A DNA stretch of 64,000 nucleotides from Bartonella sp. HY328. GTDB taxonomy: Bacteria > Pseudomonadota > Alphaproteobacteria > Rhizobiales > Rhizobiaceae. The stretch covers positions 984,501 to 1,048,500 of the forward strand of contig NZ_CP104883.1 in NCBI RefSeq assembly GCF_025449335.1, given 5' to 3'. Below, piece by piece: positions 7,550 to 16,844 of the stretch. Each line of letters starts with the position of its first letter. Position 1 is the first letter of the stretch. The notes under the pieces are model-generated. The model saw nothing but the letters and a program-made list of their open reading frames with translations, was not told the origin of the DNA and searched no databases. A program made the position numbers and the translations under genes.

Positions 7550-9253
7550 CTATTGTTTTACCAAATTGCTATTATAAAGTTGTGGCCAATCCTCTTGCTG
7601 AACGAGCGCGCAAAAAGGCATGGCACGAGCAGTGCTTAACTGCCAAACCTTGCCATTATAGACAAAGCCAAAATCGCGGCCACAATCATTATTGGAACTA
7701 AAACGAATGGTTGAACGCAATTCAAGTCCAGCATTATTTGCGGCTAAATTATATAGCCAATTTTCTTGAGATAAATTCGCTTTGCCATCAAATTGAGCCG
7801 TTATCATACCTTGTGGGTTTTGTTTTTGTAAGCGATAATTATCTGTATATCTATTTGTATAATCATCACAAACTGCAATGAAGTGTTCACCATTGTTTAG
7901 CCTAATATTTAAGTCTATTGGTTTATCACTTTGGCAATTTGAACTATCTTCACCATTTAGCGCAATTGGCGTATTAAGGGTAAAAGCGAGAGCCGAAATT
8001 TTCGGCAAAGGCGCAATTTTATTGCCAAAAAGCGCATTAGCATTATCTTTTTGAGTGTTATAAAAATCTGCAAATTCTTTAAGGGAAATATTAGCGCGAG
8101 GTAGGTCTTCAACATCAACACCAAAGGTTAATTCTTTTTCGGATAAAAGTGCTTTTATAAAATTCGCGCTGTCTTTATCGCCAATATGAGCTGCAAAAAT
8201 AACGGGTTGATGCGCGCTATCATTAATAAGCTTAAATTTAAGATTTGGGTTAGAAAAATGATAGATAAATTCACCGCTTGTAATATGTTGATCATTGCTT
8301 GCCACAATGAAGCGTATAAGAGGTGGTTTCGTGCTGTTATATTGCCAATGGATTGCGATATATTGGCCTTTATCATATATATTATCAATATTAGGGTAGC
8401 CAATTGCGGTGCAGCTAAAACCTTGGTCGCAACCAAAAAGCCAATCACCCTTTTGCGATATTTTACCAATATTGGCAAAATCTGATAATTTGCTTATCGG
8501 ATCTGAAACCTCACCTGATGTTAACTGCTGAATACGGTGATCAATAATTGCAGTTTGGCAGCTTTGATATTGAAAATTATTATTGACGTCATTGTCAACG
8601 TAATGGGTGAAAAGACAGGCTTTATTTAAAAAATTTTCAAACCGCTTTTGATCGCGTGAGGCATCTTTAACAAAGTTGATACCATAAGATTTTTCTGTGT
8701 CAGCAATTTCTGCCTCACTATCGCCTTGGTTAGCAAACATTTGTTTTAGATACAACGTTTCGAAATAGCTAAGCACAAGTTTTGCCGCTTTAACATCAAC
8801 GAAATAAGGCTCTAATTGCTGGTCAAATCCACATTTTTCTTGATAACAATAATGATTGCGTAGTTCGTCAATACGGTTAGCAAGTAAGCTATTATTACAG
8901 TTGGGGGCACTGAGCACTTGTCCCTCGCGGCCCCAATAACCGCTTTCATAAACAGCACAAACATCTTCGCGGTAGTTTAACCATGCCCGTTGCTCTGCAA
9001 CTAAGCTTTTGCGAATGTCTTTAGCTTTGGGGTGGCGGTCATAACTTGCTAAAACAATTTTCCAAACCGCATTTAATTGGTTATCAAGCCGCTTCCAGTT
9101 TTTACCTCCGCATGCAGCCCAATCTGAATTAGTACCATATGGATTTTCTGCCATACATTGATCATAAAGTGGATCAGCTTTGATTGTTGGGATTATTGTG
9201 AAGTAAAATAATAATATAAAAATAATGGAAAAAAATAACCGCATATTATTCAT
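7550..9253 (-). CDS. Secreted LprI-LprI-DUF1176-like protein, paralogue A
   Basis: A 567-residue exported protein of unknown function. A signal peptide ends near residue 26 ('PTIKA'). Residues 28-135 resemble an LprI/DUF1311 domain with the 'AEQRAWLNYREDVC' core and paired cysteines. Residues 150-245 look like a second, degenerate LprI domain ('FLNKACLF'). From about 268 a DUF1176-like region starts with 'WLFGCDQGFSCTAIGY' and ends with 'CGRDFGFVYNGKVWQL' and 'MPFCALVQQEDWP'. The protein at 56482-58236 has the same layout and length. LprI proteins are known as lysozyme inhibitors in mycobacteria, so an envelope-protective role is possible but unproven. The domain names come from pattern recognition, not a search. 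It is probably a single-gene unit, convergent with hisG. Confidence 0.75.
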   Translation of the reverse strand: MNNMRLFFSIIFILLFYFTIIPTIKADPLYDQCMAENPYGTNSDWAACGGKNWKRLDNQLNAVWKIVLASYDRHPKAKDIRKSLVAEQRAWLNYREDVCAVYESGYWGREGQVLSAPNCNNSLLANRIDELRNHYCYQEKCGFDQQLEPYFVDVKAAKLVLSYFETLYLKQMFANQGDSEAEIADTEKSYGINFVKDASRDQKRFENFLNKACLFTHYVDNDVNNNFQYQSCQTAIIDHRIQQLTSGEVSDPISKLSDFANIGKISQKGDWLFGCDQGFSCTAIGYPNIDNIYDKGQYIAIHWQYNSTKPPLIRFIVASNDQHITSGEFIYHFSNPNLKFKLINDSAHQPVIFAAHIGDKDSANFIKALLSEKELTFGVDVEDLPRANISLKEFADFYNTQKDNANALFGNKIAPLPKISALAFTLNTPIALNGEDSSNCQSDKPIDLNIRLNNGEHFIAVCDDYTNRYTDNYRLQKQNPQGMITAQFDGKANLSQENWLYNLAANNAGLELRSTIRFSSNNDCGRDFGFVYNGKVWQLSTARAMPFCALVQQEDWPQLYNSNLVKQ

Positions 9254-9595
9254 GGCCCCACACCTTGCCGAAAATTCATTGGCAACTATAATATTTTTAA
9301 AGCATTATTTAAAGTAATTAGCTACGTAAAAGTAATTTATTTATTGGTTATTATAAATATAATTGTTAAAATATCTTAGCTAGCGCTTTAAAAGAATGTT
9401 TGACGTTTTAGTGGTAAGTTTGATAATCGCTACCTATATAGCTATTTTTAAAGTGCACAAAAAATAACCTTAGGCTTAAAAAATACTTTTTTTTTATTTG
9501 GATTATGGTTTAAAACAGCGTAAGGTCGATTATATCTTATTGTGATAGTGTAAAAATTAAAAATTGGGTTTTAAGGCAGGAGACTGGCGACAACA
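9254..9595. other. Intergenic stretch between divergent genes
   Basis: Very AT-rich and without a supported gene. It must hold the promoters for the LprI-like gene (minus) and timA (plus). I see no clear operator or repeat. Confidence 0.5.
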
Positions 9596-10285
9596 ATGGA
9601 TTTAGATATTGTATTGGTGGTGTTTTTCATATTGGCAGTTGTCATTTTTTTGCAATTGCGCAGTGCGCTTGGTAAGCGTACCGGTAATGAAAGACCTCCT
9701 TTTGATCCGATGAAGCGAACGCAGGCAAATAGTTCTGCGCGCCGTGATGATAATGTGGTGCCGCTACCAAACAGACAAACGCAGCGTGCTGATGACTTTT
9801 CAGATATTGATGCAGTTGCTCCGCAGTCAAGCCGGCTGAATGAAGGGCTGCGTGCCATCCGTACCGCAGATAGCTCTTTTACACCGCAAAGCTTTAGCGA
9901 TGGTTCACGCATGGCTTATGAAATGGTGATGACCGCTTTTGCTAATGGTGATACCAACACCTTGAAAAACCTTTTGGCTAGAGACGTCTTTGATGGCTTT
10001 AATGCCGCAATTAGCGAGCGTGATGCTAAGGGTGAAACGGTCAAATTTTCGTTTGTTGGTATTGATAAGGCGGATATTGTTGCGGCGGATGTAAATAATG
10101 GCGTTGCTGAAATTACGGTGCGTATTGCCAGCGAAGTTATTTCTGCTACCTACGACAAAGATGAAAAATTGGTTGAAGGTGATCCGCAAGAAGTAACTCA
10201 ATTGCATGATTTGTGGACTTTTGCCCGTGATACGCGATCACGCGATCCTAACTGGCAAGTGATTGCCACCGATGAAGATGCATAA
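9596..10285 (+). CDS. timA: Tim44/TimA family membrane-anchored protein
   Basis: A 229-residue protein with one N-terminal membrane segment (about 4-22), a polar low-complexity linker (25-90) and a Tim44-like domain from about 95 to the end ('MVMTAFANGDTNTLKNLL', 'DLWTFARDTRSRDPNWQVI'). The fold is shared with the mitochondrial import factor Tim44; the bacterial role at the inner membrane is not well defined. GGCAGGAGA upstream supports the start. In relatives I recall mltA following this gene; here only 175 bp separate it from smr, so mltA is missing. Confidence 0.85.
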   Translation: MDLDIVLVVFFILAVVIFLQLRSALGKRTGNERPPFDPMKRTQANSSARRDDNVVPLPNRQTQRADDFSDIDAVAPQSSRLNEGLRAIRTADSSFTPQSFSDGSRMAYEMVMTAFANGDTNTLKNLLARDVFDGFNAAISERDAKGETVKFSFVGIDKADIVAADVNNGVAEITVRIASEVISATYDKDEKLVEGDPQEVTQLHDLWTFARDTRSRDPNWQVIATDEDA

Positions 10286-10306
10286 GAGGATTGTTCCTTA
10301 AATTTT

Positions 10307-10331
10307 AAAAGCCGCTTTAAGCGGCTTTTTT
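10307..10331 (+). terminator. Rho-independent terminator after timA
   Basis: A compact stem AAAAGCCGC/GCGGCTTTT with a 5-nt TTTAA loop and a T6 run, 21 bp after the stop. Confidence 0.85.
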
Positions 10332-10460
10332 ATTTAAAAATAAAGCATGATTTTATAAAATGATAAAAACCAATCAAAAGCATGAAGTTTAAAAAAATTG
10401 ATCTATTCGCTCTATGGGTGATTATGCTATAGAGCACGAATTAGAAATTTTGGTTTTAAA

Positions 10461-11078
10461 ATGCAAAGTGATTTTGGCAAAAAACAACAGAAAAACACAA
10501 GTGGCAAAAACCGCTTTAACGCTTTGCGTCCTGAAGATAAAGCTTTGTGGGATGCGGTTGCAAAATCCATCCGCCCCTTACGCATGAGCACAGTTATTGC
10601 TCAAGCAGATAGCGATCCTGCTGAATTTAAAACCATGCTCGCAACTAGCGGTGATAGTGCAGCTTTGGATAAAAATAAAGCCAAACGGGCGCAAGCGGAT
10701 AATTATCAGTCAAAAGCCAGCAATACAAAAAATGATAATGCATCGATAAACCCGATTGACCGTAAAACCCATCGTAAAATCGCTAAAGGCAGGCTTGATA
10801 TTGATGGCCGCATTGATTTGCATGGTCTTACACAAAGTGAAGCCCACACACTGCTGTTACGGTTTTTACAATCGGCACAATTTCGTGGTTTCCGCCACGT
10901 TTTAATTATCACTGGCAAGGGTAAGTCGTTACAAAGCGATGGTATTTTGCGTCAACTTGTTCCCCATTGGTTGTCAACACCAGCTTTTCGTATCTATATT
11001 AGTGCTATTAATGATGCGGCGCGCCATCATGGTGGCGATGGCGCAATTTATCTTAAATTGCGTAAATTATCAGCATAA
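10461..11078 (+). CDS. Smr (MutS2 C-terminal) domain protein
   Basis: A 205-residue protein with a disordered, Lys/Asn-rich N-terminal part and a C-terminal Smr domain from about residue 115. Key motifs are 'DLHG' at 119-122, 'LIITGKGK' and 'HHGGDGAIYLKL' near the end. Smr domains bind branched nucleic acid or act as endonucleases. The exact role of the stand-alone alphaproteobacterial form is not known. It is followed 17 bp later by the HTH gene, probably in one transcript. No good Shine-Dalgarno is visible, but the ATG is the only reasonable start. Confidence 0.88.
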   Translation: MQSDFGKKQQKNTSGKNRFNALRPEDKALWDAVAKSIRPLRMSTVIAQADSDPAEFKTMLATSGDSAALDKNKAKRAQADNYQSKASNTKNDNASINPIDRKTHRKIAKGRLDIDGRIDLHGLTQSEAHTLLLRFLQSAQFRGFRHVLIITGKGKSLQSDGILRQLVPHWLSTPAFRIYISAINDAARHHGGDGAIYLKLRKLSA

Positions 11079-11095
11079 TCAATAGGCAGTAATCA

Positions 11096-11467
11096 ATGAC
11101 CCCTTTTGGTTTGAAAATGCAAAGCTTACGGCGTAAAAAAGGCGTAAGCCAAAAGGAAATGGCAAAGGCGCTTGATGTTTCCGCTGCCTATCTGTCTGCC
11201 CTTGAGCATGGGCGCAAGGGTGCGCCACCTTTTGTTTTTGTGCAGCGGATCATTGCTTATTTTAATATTATTTGGGATGAAGCGGATGAGGTGTTAAATC
11301 TTGCTGATTTTTCACATCCGCGTATTGTAATTGATACCAAGGGATTATCGGCTGAAGCTACGCATTTTGCTAATCGCCTTGCTAAGGATTTGGCAAAAAT
11401 TGATAATTTCGAAAAACTACAAATAATGCAAAAATGTCTCGATGATTTATTAGCTAATATCTCTTAA
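11096..11467 (+). CDS. XRE-family helix-turn-helix regulator
   Basis: A 123-residue DNA-binding protein. A lambda-repressor-like HTH spans about residues 5-60 ('LRRKKGVSQKEMAKALDVSAAYLSALEHG'-type, the classic Q-x3-A-x3-V spacing). The C-terminal half is helical and has no recognised ligand domain. It lies 17 bp after the Smr gene. Targets are unknown. In related genomes, from memory, gyrB follows this gene; here a terminator and convergent trpA follow. Confidence 0.85.
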   Translation: MTPFGLKMQSLRRKKGVSQKEMAKALDVSAAYLSALEHGRKGAPPFVFVQRIIAYFNIIWDEADEVLNLADFSHPRIVIDTKGLSAEATHFANRLAKDLAKIDNFEKLQIMQKCLDDLLANIS

Positions 11468-11502
11468 AATAGTGAGGCATTGGTTAAACGCCTCACTATT
11501 TT
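11466..11502. terminator. Bidirectional terminator between the XRE gene and trpA
   Basis: A 13-bp stem AAAATAGTGAGGC/GCCTCACTATTTT with an 11-nt loop. Its U-rich arms suit both strands, and it ends just before the trpA stop codon. Confidence 0.85.
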
Positions 11503-11509
11503 AAATTTT

Positions 11510-12319
11510 TTAAAGACCGCTGGCTAACTCTTTGACCAAGCGGCTTGTTGCTGCGACAATATCAGTTTTAACCGCACCATTATCATCAAGGCTTTGCGCT
11601 ACCACATTAACAATAGCTGAGCCAACCACAACGCCATCGGCAATCTTAGCGATATTAGCAGCTTGATCAGCGGTTTTAATACCAAAGCCAACCACGACTG
11701 GTAAATCGGTATGCTTCTTAATGCGTGCAACCGCATCGCCTATTTGCTCAATTTGCGGTAAGGCTTGGCCGGTAATGCCCGTCATTGACACATAATAGAC
11801 AAAACCAGAGGTATTTTGTAAAACCTTAGGCAAGCGCTTGTCATCGGTTGTTGGGGTTGCAAGACGAATGAAATTAATGCCAGCTTTTAAGGCAGGCAAA
11901 CAAAGCTCATTATCCATTTCAGGGGGGAGATCCACCACCAATAGGCCATCAAGTCCTGCTTCTTTGGCATCTTTCAAAAAGCGATCGACACCATAAATAT
12001 AGATTGGATTATAATATCCCATCATTAAAATTGGCGTAACATTATCATGAACGCGAAAATCTCTAATCAATTGCAAGGTTTTCGCAAGAGTTTGTCCATT
12101 TTTTAGTGCCCTTTGGCCAGCAAGCTGAATGGTTGGTCCGTCGGCCATTGGGTCTGAAAAAGGCATGCCAAGTTCAATAATATTGGCGCCAGATTTTGGC
12201 AAATCCAACATAATTTTCAAGGATTCATCATAATTGGGGTCGCCAGCCATAATATAGGTGGCAAGAGCACTGCGACCTTCAGCTTTTAAGGCCGCAAATT
12301 TATCATCAATACGCGTCAT
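11510..12319 (-). CDS. trpA: Tryptophan synthase alpha subunit
   Basis: TrpA splits indole-glycerol phosphate to indole, which tunnels to TrpB. The 269-residue TIM barrel has both catalytic acids: Glu49 in '[11 protein letters not shown]' and Asp60 in 'PMADGPTIQ'. The phosphate-binding '[13 protein letters not shown]' and 'GVVVGSAIV' are near the C-terminus. It is the last gene of the trpF-trpB-trpA run, 21 bp after trpB, and ends at a bidirectional terminator. Confidence 0.96.
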   Translation of the reverse strand: MTRIDDKFAALKAEGRSALATYIMAGDPNYDESLKIMLDLPKSGANIIELGMPFSDPMADGPTIQLAGQRALKNGQTLAKTLQLIRDFRVHDNVTPILMMGYYNPIYIYGVDRFLKDAKEAGLDGLLVVDLPPEMDNELCLPALKAGINFIRLATPTTDDKRLPKVLQNTSGFVYYVSMTGITGQALPQIEQIGDAVARIKKHTDLPVVVGFGIKTADQAANIAKIADGVVVGSAIVNVVAQSLDDNGAVKTDIVAATSRLVKELASGL

Positions 12320-12340
12320 AGTTAAAATCCTTAAAAAGCG

Positions 12341-13600
12341 TTACATTGCCATGCCAAGCAAATTGCCGACTGTATGCACATCCTTATCACCACGACCCGA
12401 AAGATTGACGATCATAATTTGATCTTTGCTCATTTTAGGCGCGCGTTTTACTGCTTCTGCCAAGGCGTGCGAGGATTCAAGGGCAGGAATAATACCTTCA
12501 GTACGGGTTAATAGTTGAAATGCCTCCAAGGCTTCATTGTCAAGAATAGGCACATAACTAACCCGCTTAGTGTCTTTAAGCCATGAATGCTCAGGGCCAA
12601 CACCTGGATAATCAAGACCTGCAGAAACTGAATGGCCTTCAAGAATTTGCCCATCACCGTCTTGCAAAAGATAGGTGCGGTTACCATGAAGGACGCCAGG
12701 ACTTCCAGCGCTCATTGATGCGCAATGCTCATCAGTATCAAGGCCGTGACCACCTGCTTCAACGCCAATAATTTCAACACTTTTATCATCAAGGAAGGAA
12801 TGGAAAAGCCCAATAGCGTTAGAGCCACCACCAACGGCGGCAATAATCATATCGGGCAAGCGGCCTTCGCGTTCTAAAATTTGTGCGCGCGCTTCATCAC
12901 CGATAGTGGTTTGGAAATCGCGGACCATTTCAGGGTAGGGGTGCGGACCAGCGGCAGTACCAATGAGATAATAAGTATCATCAACATTGCTAACCCAATC
13001 GCGCAAGGCTTCATTCATCGCATCTTTTAAAGTGCCATTACCAGCCGATACCGGCTTTACTTCGGCGCCAAGTAGGTTCATGCGAAAGACATTGGGCTTT
13101 TGCCGCTCAACATCAGTTGCACCCATATAAACAACACAAGGAAAGCCAAAACGCGCGGCAACAGTTGCAGTAGCAACACCGTGCTGACCGGCACCTGTTT
13201 CAGCAATAATGCGTTTTTTACCCATGCGCTTTGCTAAAAGCACTTGGCCCAAACAATTATTAATTTTATGGCTGCCAGTATGGTTAAGATCTTCACGCTT
13301 TAGATAAATCTTAGCGCCGCCAAGATGCTCAGAAAGGCGATCGGCATAATATAGCTTTGATGGACGGCCAGCATAATGATTTAAAAGATTGGACAGTTCT
13401 GCTTTGAAAGCTGGATCATTTTTTGCTTCATCATAAGCATCTTGAAGTTCCAAAATAAGTGGCATCAAAGTTTCTGCAACAAATCGACCGCCAAAAATAC
13501 CAAACATGCCATCCTCATTGGGGCCTGTTCGATACGAGTTTAAGTCAATTGCGCGGTCATCTTGCGCCCCATCAACCAGCTTCGTCACATCATTCTCCAT
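12341..13600 (-). CDS. trpB: Tryptophan synthase beta subunit
   Basis: TrpB condenses indole with serine using PLP. The Schiff-base lysine is Lys112 in '[14 protein letters not shown]', the phosphate loop is 'VGGGSNAIG', and the C-terminal 'NLSGRGDKD' is intact. I place the start at the ATG at 13600 (419 residues). The frame extends to a TTG at 13627, but the family normally begins close to '[13 protein letters not shown]', so even the ATG start leaves a longer N-terminal tail (about 20 residues) than usual. It precedes trpA by 21 bp; the gap to trpF holds a direct repeat. Confidence 0.95.
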   Translation of the reverse strand: MENDVTKLVDGAQDDRAIDLNSYRTGPNEDGMFGIFGGRFVAETLMPLILELQDAYDEAKNDPAFKAELSNLLNHYAGRPSKLYYADRLSEHLGGAKIYLKREDLNHTGSHKINNCLGQVLLAKRMGKKRIIAETGAGQHGVATATVAARFGFPCVVYMGATDVERQKPNVFRMNLLGAEVKPVSAGNGTLKDAMNEALRDWVSNVDDTYYLIGTAAGPHPYPEMVRDFQTTIGDEARAQILEREGRLPDMIIAAVGGGSNAIGLFHSFLDDKSVEIIGVEAGGHGLDTDEHCASMSAGSPGVLHGNRTYLLQDGDGQILEGHSVSAGLDYPGVGPEHSWLKDTKRVSYVPILDNEALEAFQLLTRTEGIIPALESSHALAEAVKRAPKMSKDQIMIVNLSGRGDKDVHTVGNLLGMAM

Positions 13601-13695
13601 TTTTTGCAATCTTCTATTAAATATCAAATTTAATTAAACACTATTTATAAGCATAGAAATCGGATTAGGCAAAACAAATTAAATTGGTGAGCGCA

Positions 13696-13739
13696 TGCAG
13701 ATGTTTTGCATAATTAATATTGCAGATGTTTTGCATAAT
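13696..13739. repeat. Two 19-bp direct repeats in the trpF-trpB gap
   Basis: The 19-bp unit TGCAGATGTTTTGCATAAT occurs at 13696-13714 and, identically, at 13721-13739, a period of 25 bp. They lie about 100 bp upstream of the trpB start and about 40 bp after the trpF stop. They could be paired regulator sites or a recent small duplication. Confidence 0.8.
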
Positions 13740-13777
13740 CACTTTTTAAAAAATTTGCTTTAACGCGCGTTTAAGCA

Positions 13778-14437
13778 CTATTTTTGCTGGGCAGTTAATG
13801 CGCTTTGTACCGCACTAAAGAAACCATTCATCAGATTAATATCCTTAACACCTGGCTCACTTTCAACCCCAGATGAAACATCAATGCCACTGGGGCGAAT
13901 AGTGGTTAATGCATCATGGATATTTTCAATGCGCAAACCACCCGAAAGCATATAATTTAAGTCGCTATCAAAATTATTTAGTAACTGCCAATCAAAAGAC
14001 ACGCCGTTTCCTCCCGGAAGATTAGAACCTTGTGGGGCTTTGGCATCAAATAAAATGCGGTCGCTAACTTCTTTATAAGGAATAGCATTTTGTAAATCTG
14101 GCGCGGTGTGAACTGAAATGGCTTTCATTACTGGCAGATTATAGCGCTTTTTAATTTCGGCAACCCGGCGTGGTGTTTCATGGCCATGCAATTGTAGCAT
14201 GTCGGGCTTTACAATATGGACAAGATCATCAAGGAAAAGATTATCCGCATCGACGGTCACAGCAACGGTTTTTGCGCGCTTTGCTACTGTTTCGCAAAGC
14301 GCGGCTGCTTGCAAAAATGAAATATTACGCGGGCTTTTAGGGAAAAAGATAAAGCCTATATGGCTCGCACCATTCGCAATTGCTGCTTCTACCGCCTCAA
14401 TTGTCTTTAATCCACAAATCTTTATATCAAGTGCCAT
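13778..14437 (-). CDS. trpF: Phosphoribosylanthranilate isomerase
   Basis: TrpF performs the Amadori rearrangement that makes CdRP in tryptophan synthesis. The 219-residue barrel carries the catalytic Cys8 in 'DIKICGLKT' and the general-acid Asp in 'PSGIDVSSGVE' near residue 188. It is first of trpF-trpB-trpA. The gap to trpB (about 180 bp) is wider than in tight operons, so a separate promoter for trpBA is possible. Confidence 0.95.
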   Translation of the reverse strand: MALDIKICGLKTIEAVEAAIANGASHIGFIFFPKSPRNISFLQAAALCETVAKRAKTVAVTVDADNLFLDDLVHIVKPDMLQLHGHETPRRVAEIKKRYNLPVMKAISVHTAPDLQNAIPYKEVSDRILFDAKAPQGSNLPGGNGVSFDWQLLNNFDSDLNYMLSGGLRIENIHDALTTIRPSGIDVSSGVESEPGVKDINLMNGFFSAVQSALTAQQK

Positions 14438-14511
14438 TTTGGTTTTCCCATTCTGGTTTTCCCAGTGAACTCTTTGTTGTTCTAAAAGCCGATTATGTCA
14501 GATATTGACGC

Positions 14512-15258
14512 TTATCTTGGCCTAGAATCGTATTGTTTTATTTGTTTTGTTTCCCTTTTACTGCCAGAAAGTGATTTGTGCAAATAGGTCATCATTGCTG
14601 CTGCAAAAAGTGGCGTCAATAAATTGAGTATGGGAATGGATAAAAATAAAGCGATAATTAGACCTGCGCAAAAAACAGTCCCTCGATTTTGAACATAAAA
14701 ATCATGTCCGCCTTTTTCAGCGCGAAAACGGCTGGCTGCAAATTCGAAATATTCTCGGCCCAAAAGATAACCATTTATGACAAAAAAGCCTATGAGATTA
14801 ACGCCGGGTACCAGTAATAATAAAAGAGCAATAATATTGCCGATGATGGAAAGGCAAAGGAAACGCGCCGCGATAATCATCGAGCGACCAAGCGGCATTG
14901 CCTTGCCAGGCTCTTCTTGTGAGTAATCTTGCTTTTCAACAATTTCTGCTACATCATCGATAAATAGTCCGCCGATAAGCGCAGTAATTGGCCCTACCAA
15001 TAAGGCAAGGATAGCCGCAAGGCCGAAGCTAAAAGTAATGATCCAGACAATACCAAGCCAACCGAGCCAATCGGGCATTCCGGAAAAATAGGGGGCAAGC
15101 CAAGGAAAAACCCATTGAATGAATATTTGCCGCAAGAAAAACCATAAAAAAACCAAAAGACCAATAGTATAGCCAAGAGATTTCCAGAAAATTGTCCGAA
15201 ACTGCGGCGACCATAAACGTTGTAAAGCCCAAAAGGCTGCGTTAAAAATCATATTCAT
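14512..15258 (-). CDS. EI24/CysZ-like inner-membrane protein
   Basis: A 248-residue polytopic protein with about four to six membrane segments, grouped as in the EI24/CysZ family (PF07264). Typical pieces are 'RFLCLSIIGNIIALLLLLVPGVNLIGFFVINGYLLGREYFE' split across residues about 128-170. CysZ in enterobacteria supports sulfate uptake; the alphaproteobacterial homologues are uncharacterised. Two ATGs six bases apart (15258 and 15252) are possible starts, both behind CAGG. The C-terminus is basic and cytoplasmic. It stands alone, 74 bp upstream of trpF on the same strand. Confidence 0.8.
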   Translation of the reverse strand: MNMIFNAAFWALQRLWSPQFRTIFWKSLGYTIGLLVFLWFFLRQIFIQWVFPWLAPYFSGMPDWLGWLGIVWIITFSFGLAAILALLVGPITALIGGLFIDDVAEIVEKQDYSQEEPGKAMPLGRSMIIAARFLCLSIIGNIIALLLLLVPGVNLIGFFVINGYLLGREYFEFAASRFRAEKGGHDFYVQNRGTVFCAGLIIALFLSIPILNLLTPLFAAAMMTYLHKSLSGSKRETKQIKQYDSRPR

Positions 15259-15566
15259 CCTGACTTGAAATCAAATAGAGACAAAATTGGGTGTCATTTT
15301 TATACTGGTATTTATTTTTATAAAGCATTAATAATCATATATCGTAAATCCTTGCCAATTTAAAAAGAGGATTGTTCCATATTTGGGGTTCTAATATGCT
15401 TTTTAAAAATTTCATGTGCATTGGCGATCAATGTCTGTTTTAACCAAATCATATGGATAAATCTATTTATCCTTTATATAAATCTAACTGTTCAAAAATT
15501 TAAGTCTTTTATCCATTAAAATGTATAATTATGTTCTTGTTTTGAACTTATGGAGCTTTTTAATCC
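15259..15566. other. Intergenic stretch between divergent genes
   Basis: AT-rich and without a supported gene. It holds the promoters for the EI24 gene and the adenosine kinase gene. No convincing structure was seen. Confidence 0.5.
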
Positions 15567-16571
15567 ATGCCGAAATTCGATGTTTTAACCATTGGCAACG
15601 CTATTGTTGATGTTATTGCCCGTTGTTCTGATGATTTTCTTATTCAAAACGGCATTGTAAAAAATGCGATGAATTTGATTGATAGTGGCCGCGCTGAGCT
15701 TTTATATAGCCGTATGGGACAAGCCATAGAATCTTCAGGTGGTAGTGCTGCCAATACAGCGGCAAGTGTTGCCAGCCTTGGTGGTAAGGCTGCCTTTATG
15801 GGTAAGGTTTCAAGTGATCATTTGGGGCAAGTTTTTGCCCATGATATGCGTGGCCAAGGTGTTTCCTATGATACCCGTCCATTGGAAAATGGCGCGCCAA
15901 CAGCAAGATGTATGATTTTTAATACGCCCGATGGCGAGCGGTCGATGAATACTTATCTTGGCGCATGCATTGAGTTTGGCCCTGAAGATATTGAAATTTC
16001 CAAGGTTGCTGAAGCCAAAGTTACTTATTTTGAGGGCTATTTGTGGGATCCGCCACGCGCCAAGGAAGCAATGCGCCTTGCTGCACGTATTGCCCATGAA
16101 AATATGAATGAAGTTGCTATTACTCTGTCAGATTCATTTTGTGTTGAGCGCTATCGTGATGAATTTTTAGAAATGATCCGCTCTGGCATGGTTGATATTG
16201 TTTTTGCCAATGAAGCAGAAATTCTAGCGCTTTATGATACAACTTCGTTTGATACAGCTATTCGCGCTATCCGCACCGATTGCAAGCATATTGCATGTGT
16301 AACGCGCGGTGATAAAGGTTCCGTTATTGTTCAGCGTGATGAAACCTTTACTATTTCACCTATTTCAGTTGAAAAGGTTGTTGATACAACTGGTGCTGGT
16401 GATCTTTATGCGGCGGGTTTCCTTTATGGTTATACCAATGGGTTAAGCCTTGAAGATTCTGCGCGTCTTGGTTCGCTTGCGGCTGGCCTAGTTATCCAGC
16501 AGGTTGGCGCTCGTGTACAATATTCTTTACGCGATGCTGCAGTACAAGAAGGCTTAATTGAAAAGCGCTAA
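15567..16571 (+). CDS. PfkB-family adenosine kinase
   Basis: A 334-residue sugar/nucleoside kinase of the ribokinase fold. The N-terminal 'VLTIGNAIVDVIA' and 'SSGGSAANTAASVASLGG' (PfkB signature 1) and the C-terminal 'VDTTGAGDLYAAGFL' (signature 2, catalytic Asp279) are intact. Among PfkB proteins this version, with 'MNLIDSGRAELLY', matches the group annotated as adenosine kinase in Hyphomicrobiales, which returns adenosine to AMP. Substrate assignment is by similarity only. A terminator follows within 35 bp. Confidence 0.85.
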   Translation: MPKFDVLTIGNAIVDVIARCSDDFLIQNGIVKNAMNLIDSGRAELLYSRMGQAIESSGGSAANTAASVASLGGKAAFMGKVSSDHLGQVFAHDMRGQGVSYDTRPLENGAPTARCMIFNTPDGERSMNTYLGACIEFGPEDIEISKVAEAKVTYFEGYLWDPPRAKEAMRLAARIAHENMNEVAITLSDSFCVERYRDEFLEMIRSGMVDIVFANEAEILALYDTTSFDTAIRAIRTDCKHIACVTRGDKGSVIVQRDETFTISPISVEKVVDTTGAGDLYAAGFLYGYTNGLSLEDSARLGSLAAGLVIQQVGARVQYSLRDAAVQEGLIEKR

Positions 16572-16604
16572 ATATTTTTGAAAAATTGATAATACTATAT
16601 AATC

Positions 16605-16637
16605 AAGGCACCTTTTCATTTTTGGGGTGCCTTTATC
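16605..16637 (+). terminator. Rho-independent terminator after the adenosine kinase gene
   Basis: Stem AAGGCACC/GGTGCCTT with a 13-nt loop, followed by a short T-rich tail. Confidence 0.75.
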
Positions 16638-16723
16638 ATTTTGATAATATTACCAGCAAAATTCATCACAACTATTTCCATAGATTTGTTGTTGTTTCTT
16701 TGCTAGAAATTTTATCAATGTGA

Positions 16724-16828
16724 TTAGAGCGTTTTCCGAAAAGTGTGAAGCGGTTTTCGGACAAAAAACGCGGTGTAAACAATGCATTAGAGCGCCAATC
16801 TGAACCAATCAGATCGAAATACGCTCCA
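16724..16828 (-). repeat. Dispersed intergenic repeat, copy 2
   Basis: The same ~105-bp element as at 1702-1807 but in the opposite orientation. It begins TTAGAGCG and ends ACGCTCCAA. It stops about 16 bp before the start codon of the LysE gene, so it occupies that gene's 5' leader; only the AAAAGGTG ribosome binding site lies between them. Confidence 0.9.
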
Positions 16829-16844
16829 AAAAGGTGTAGCAAAT

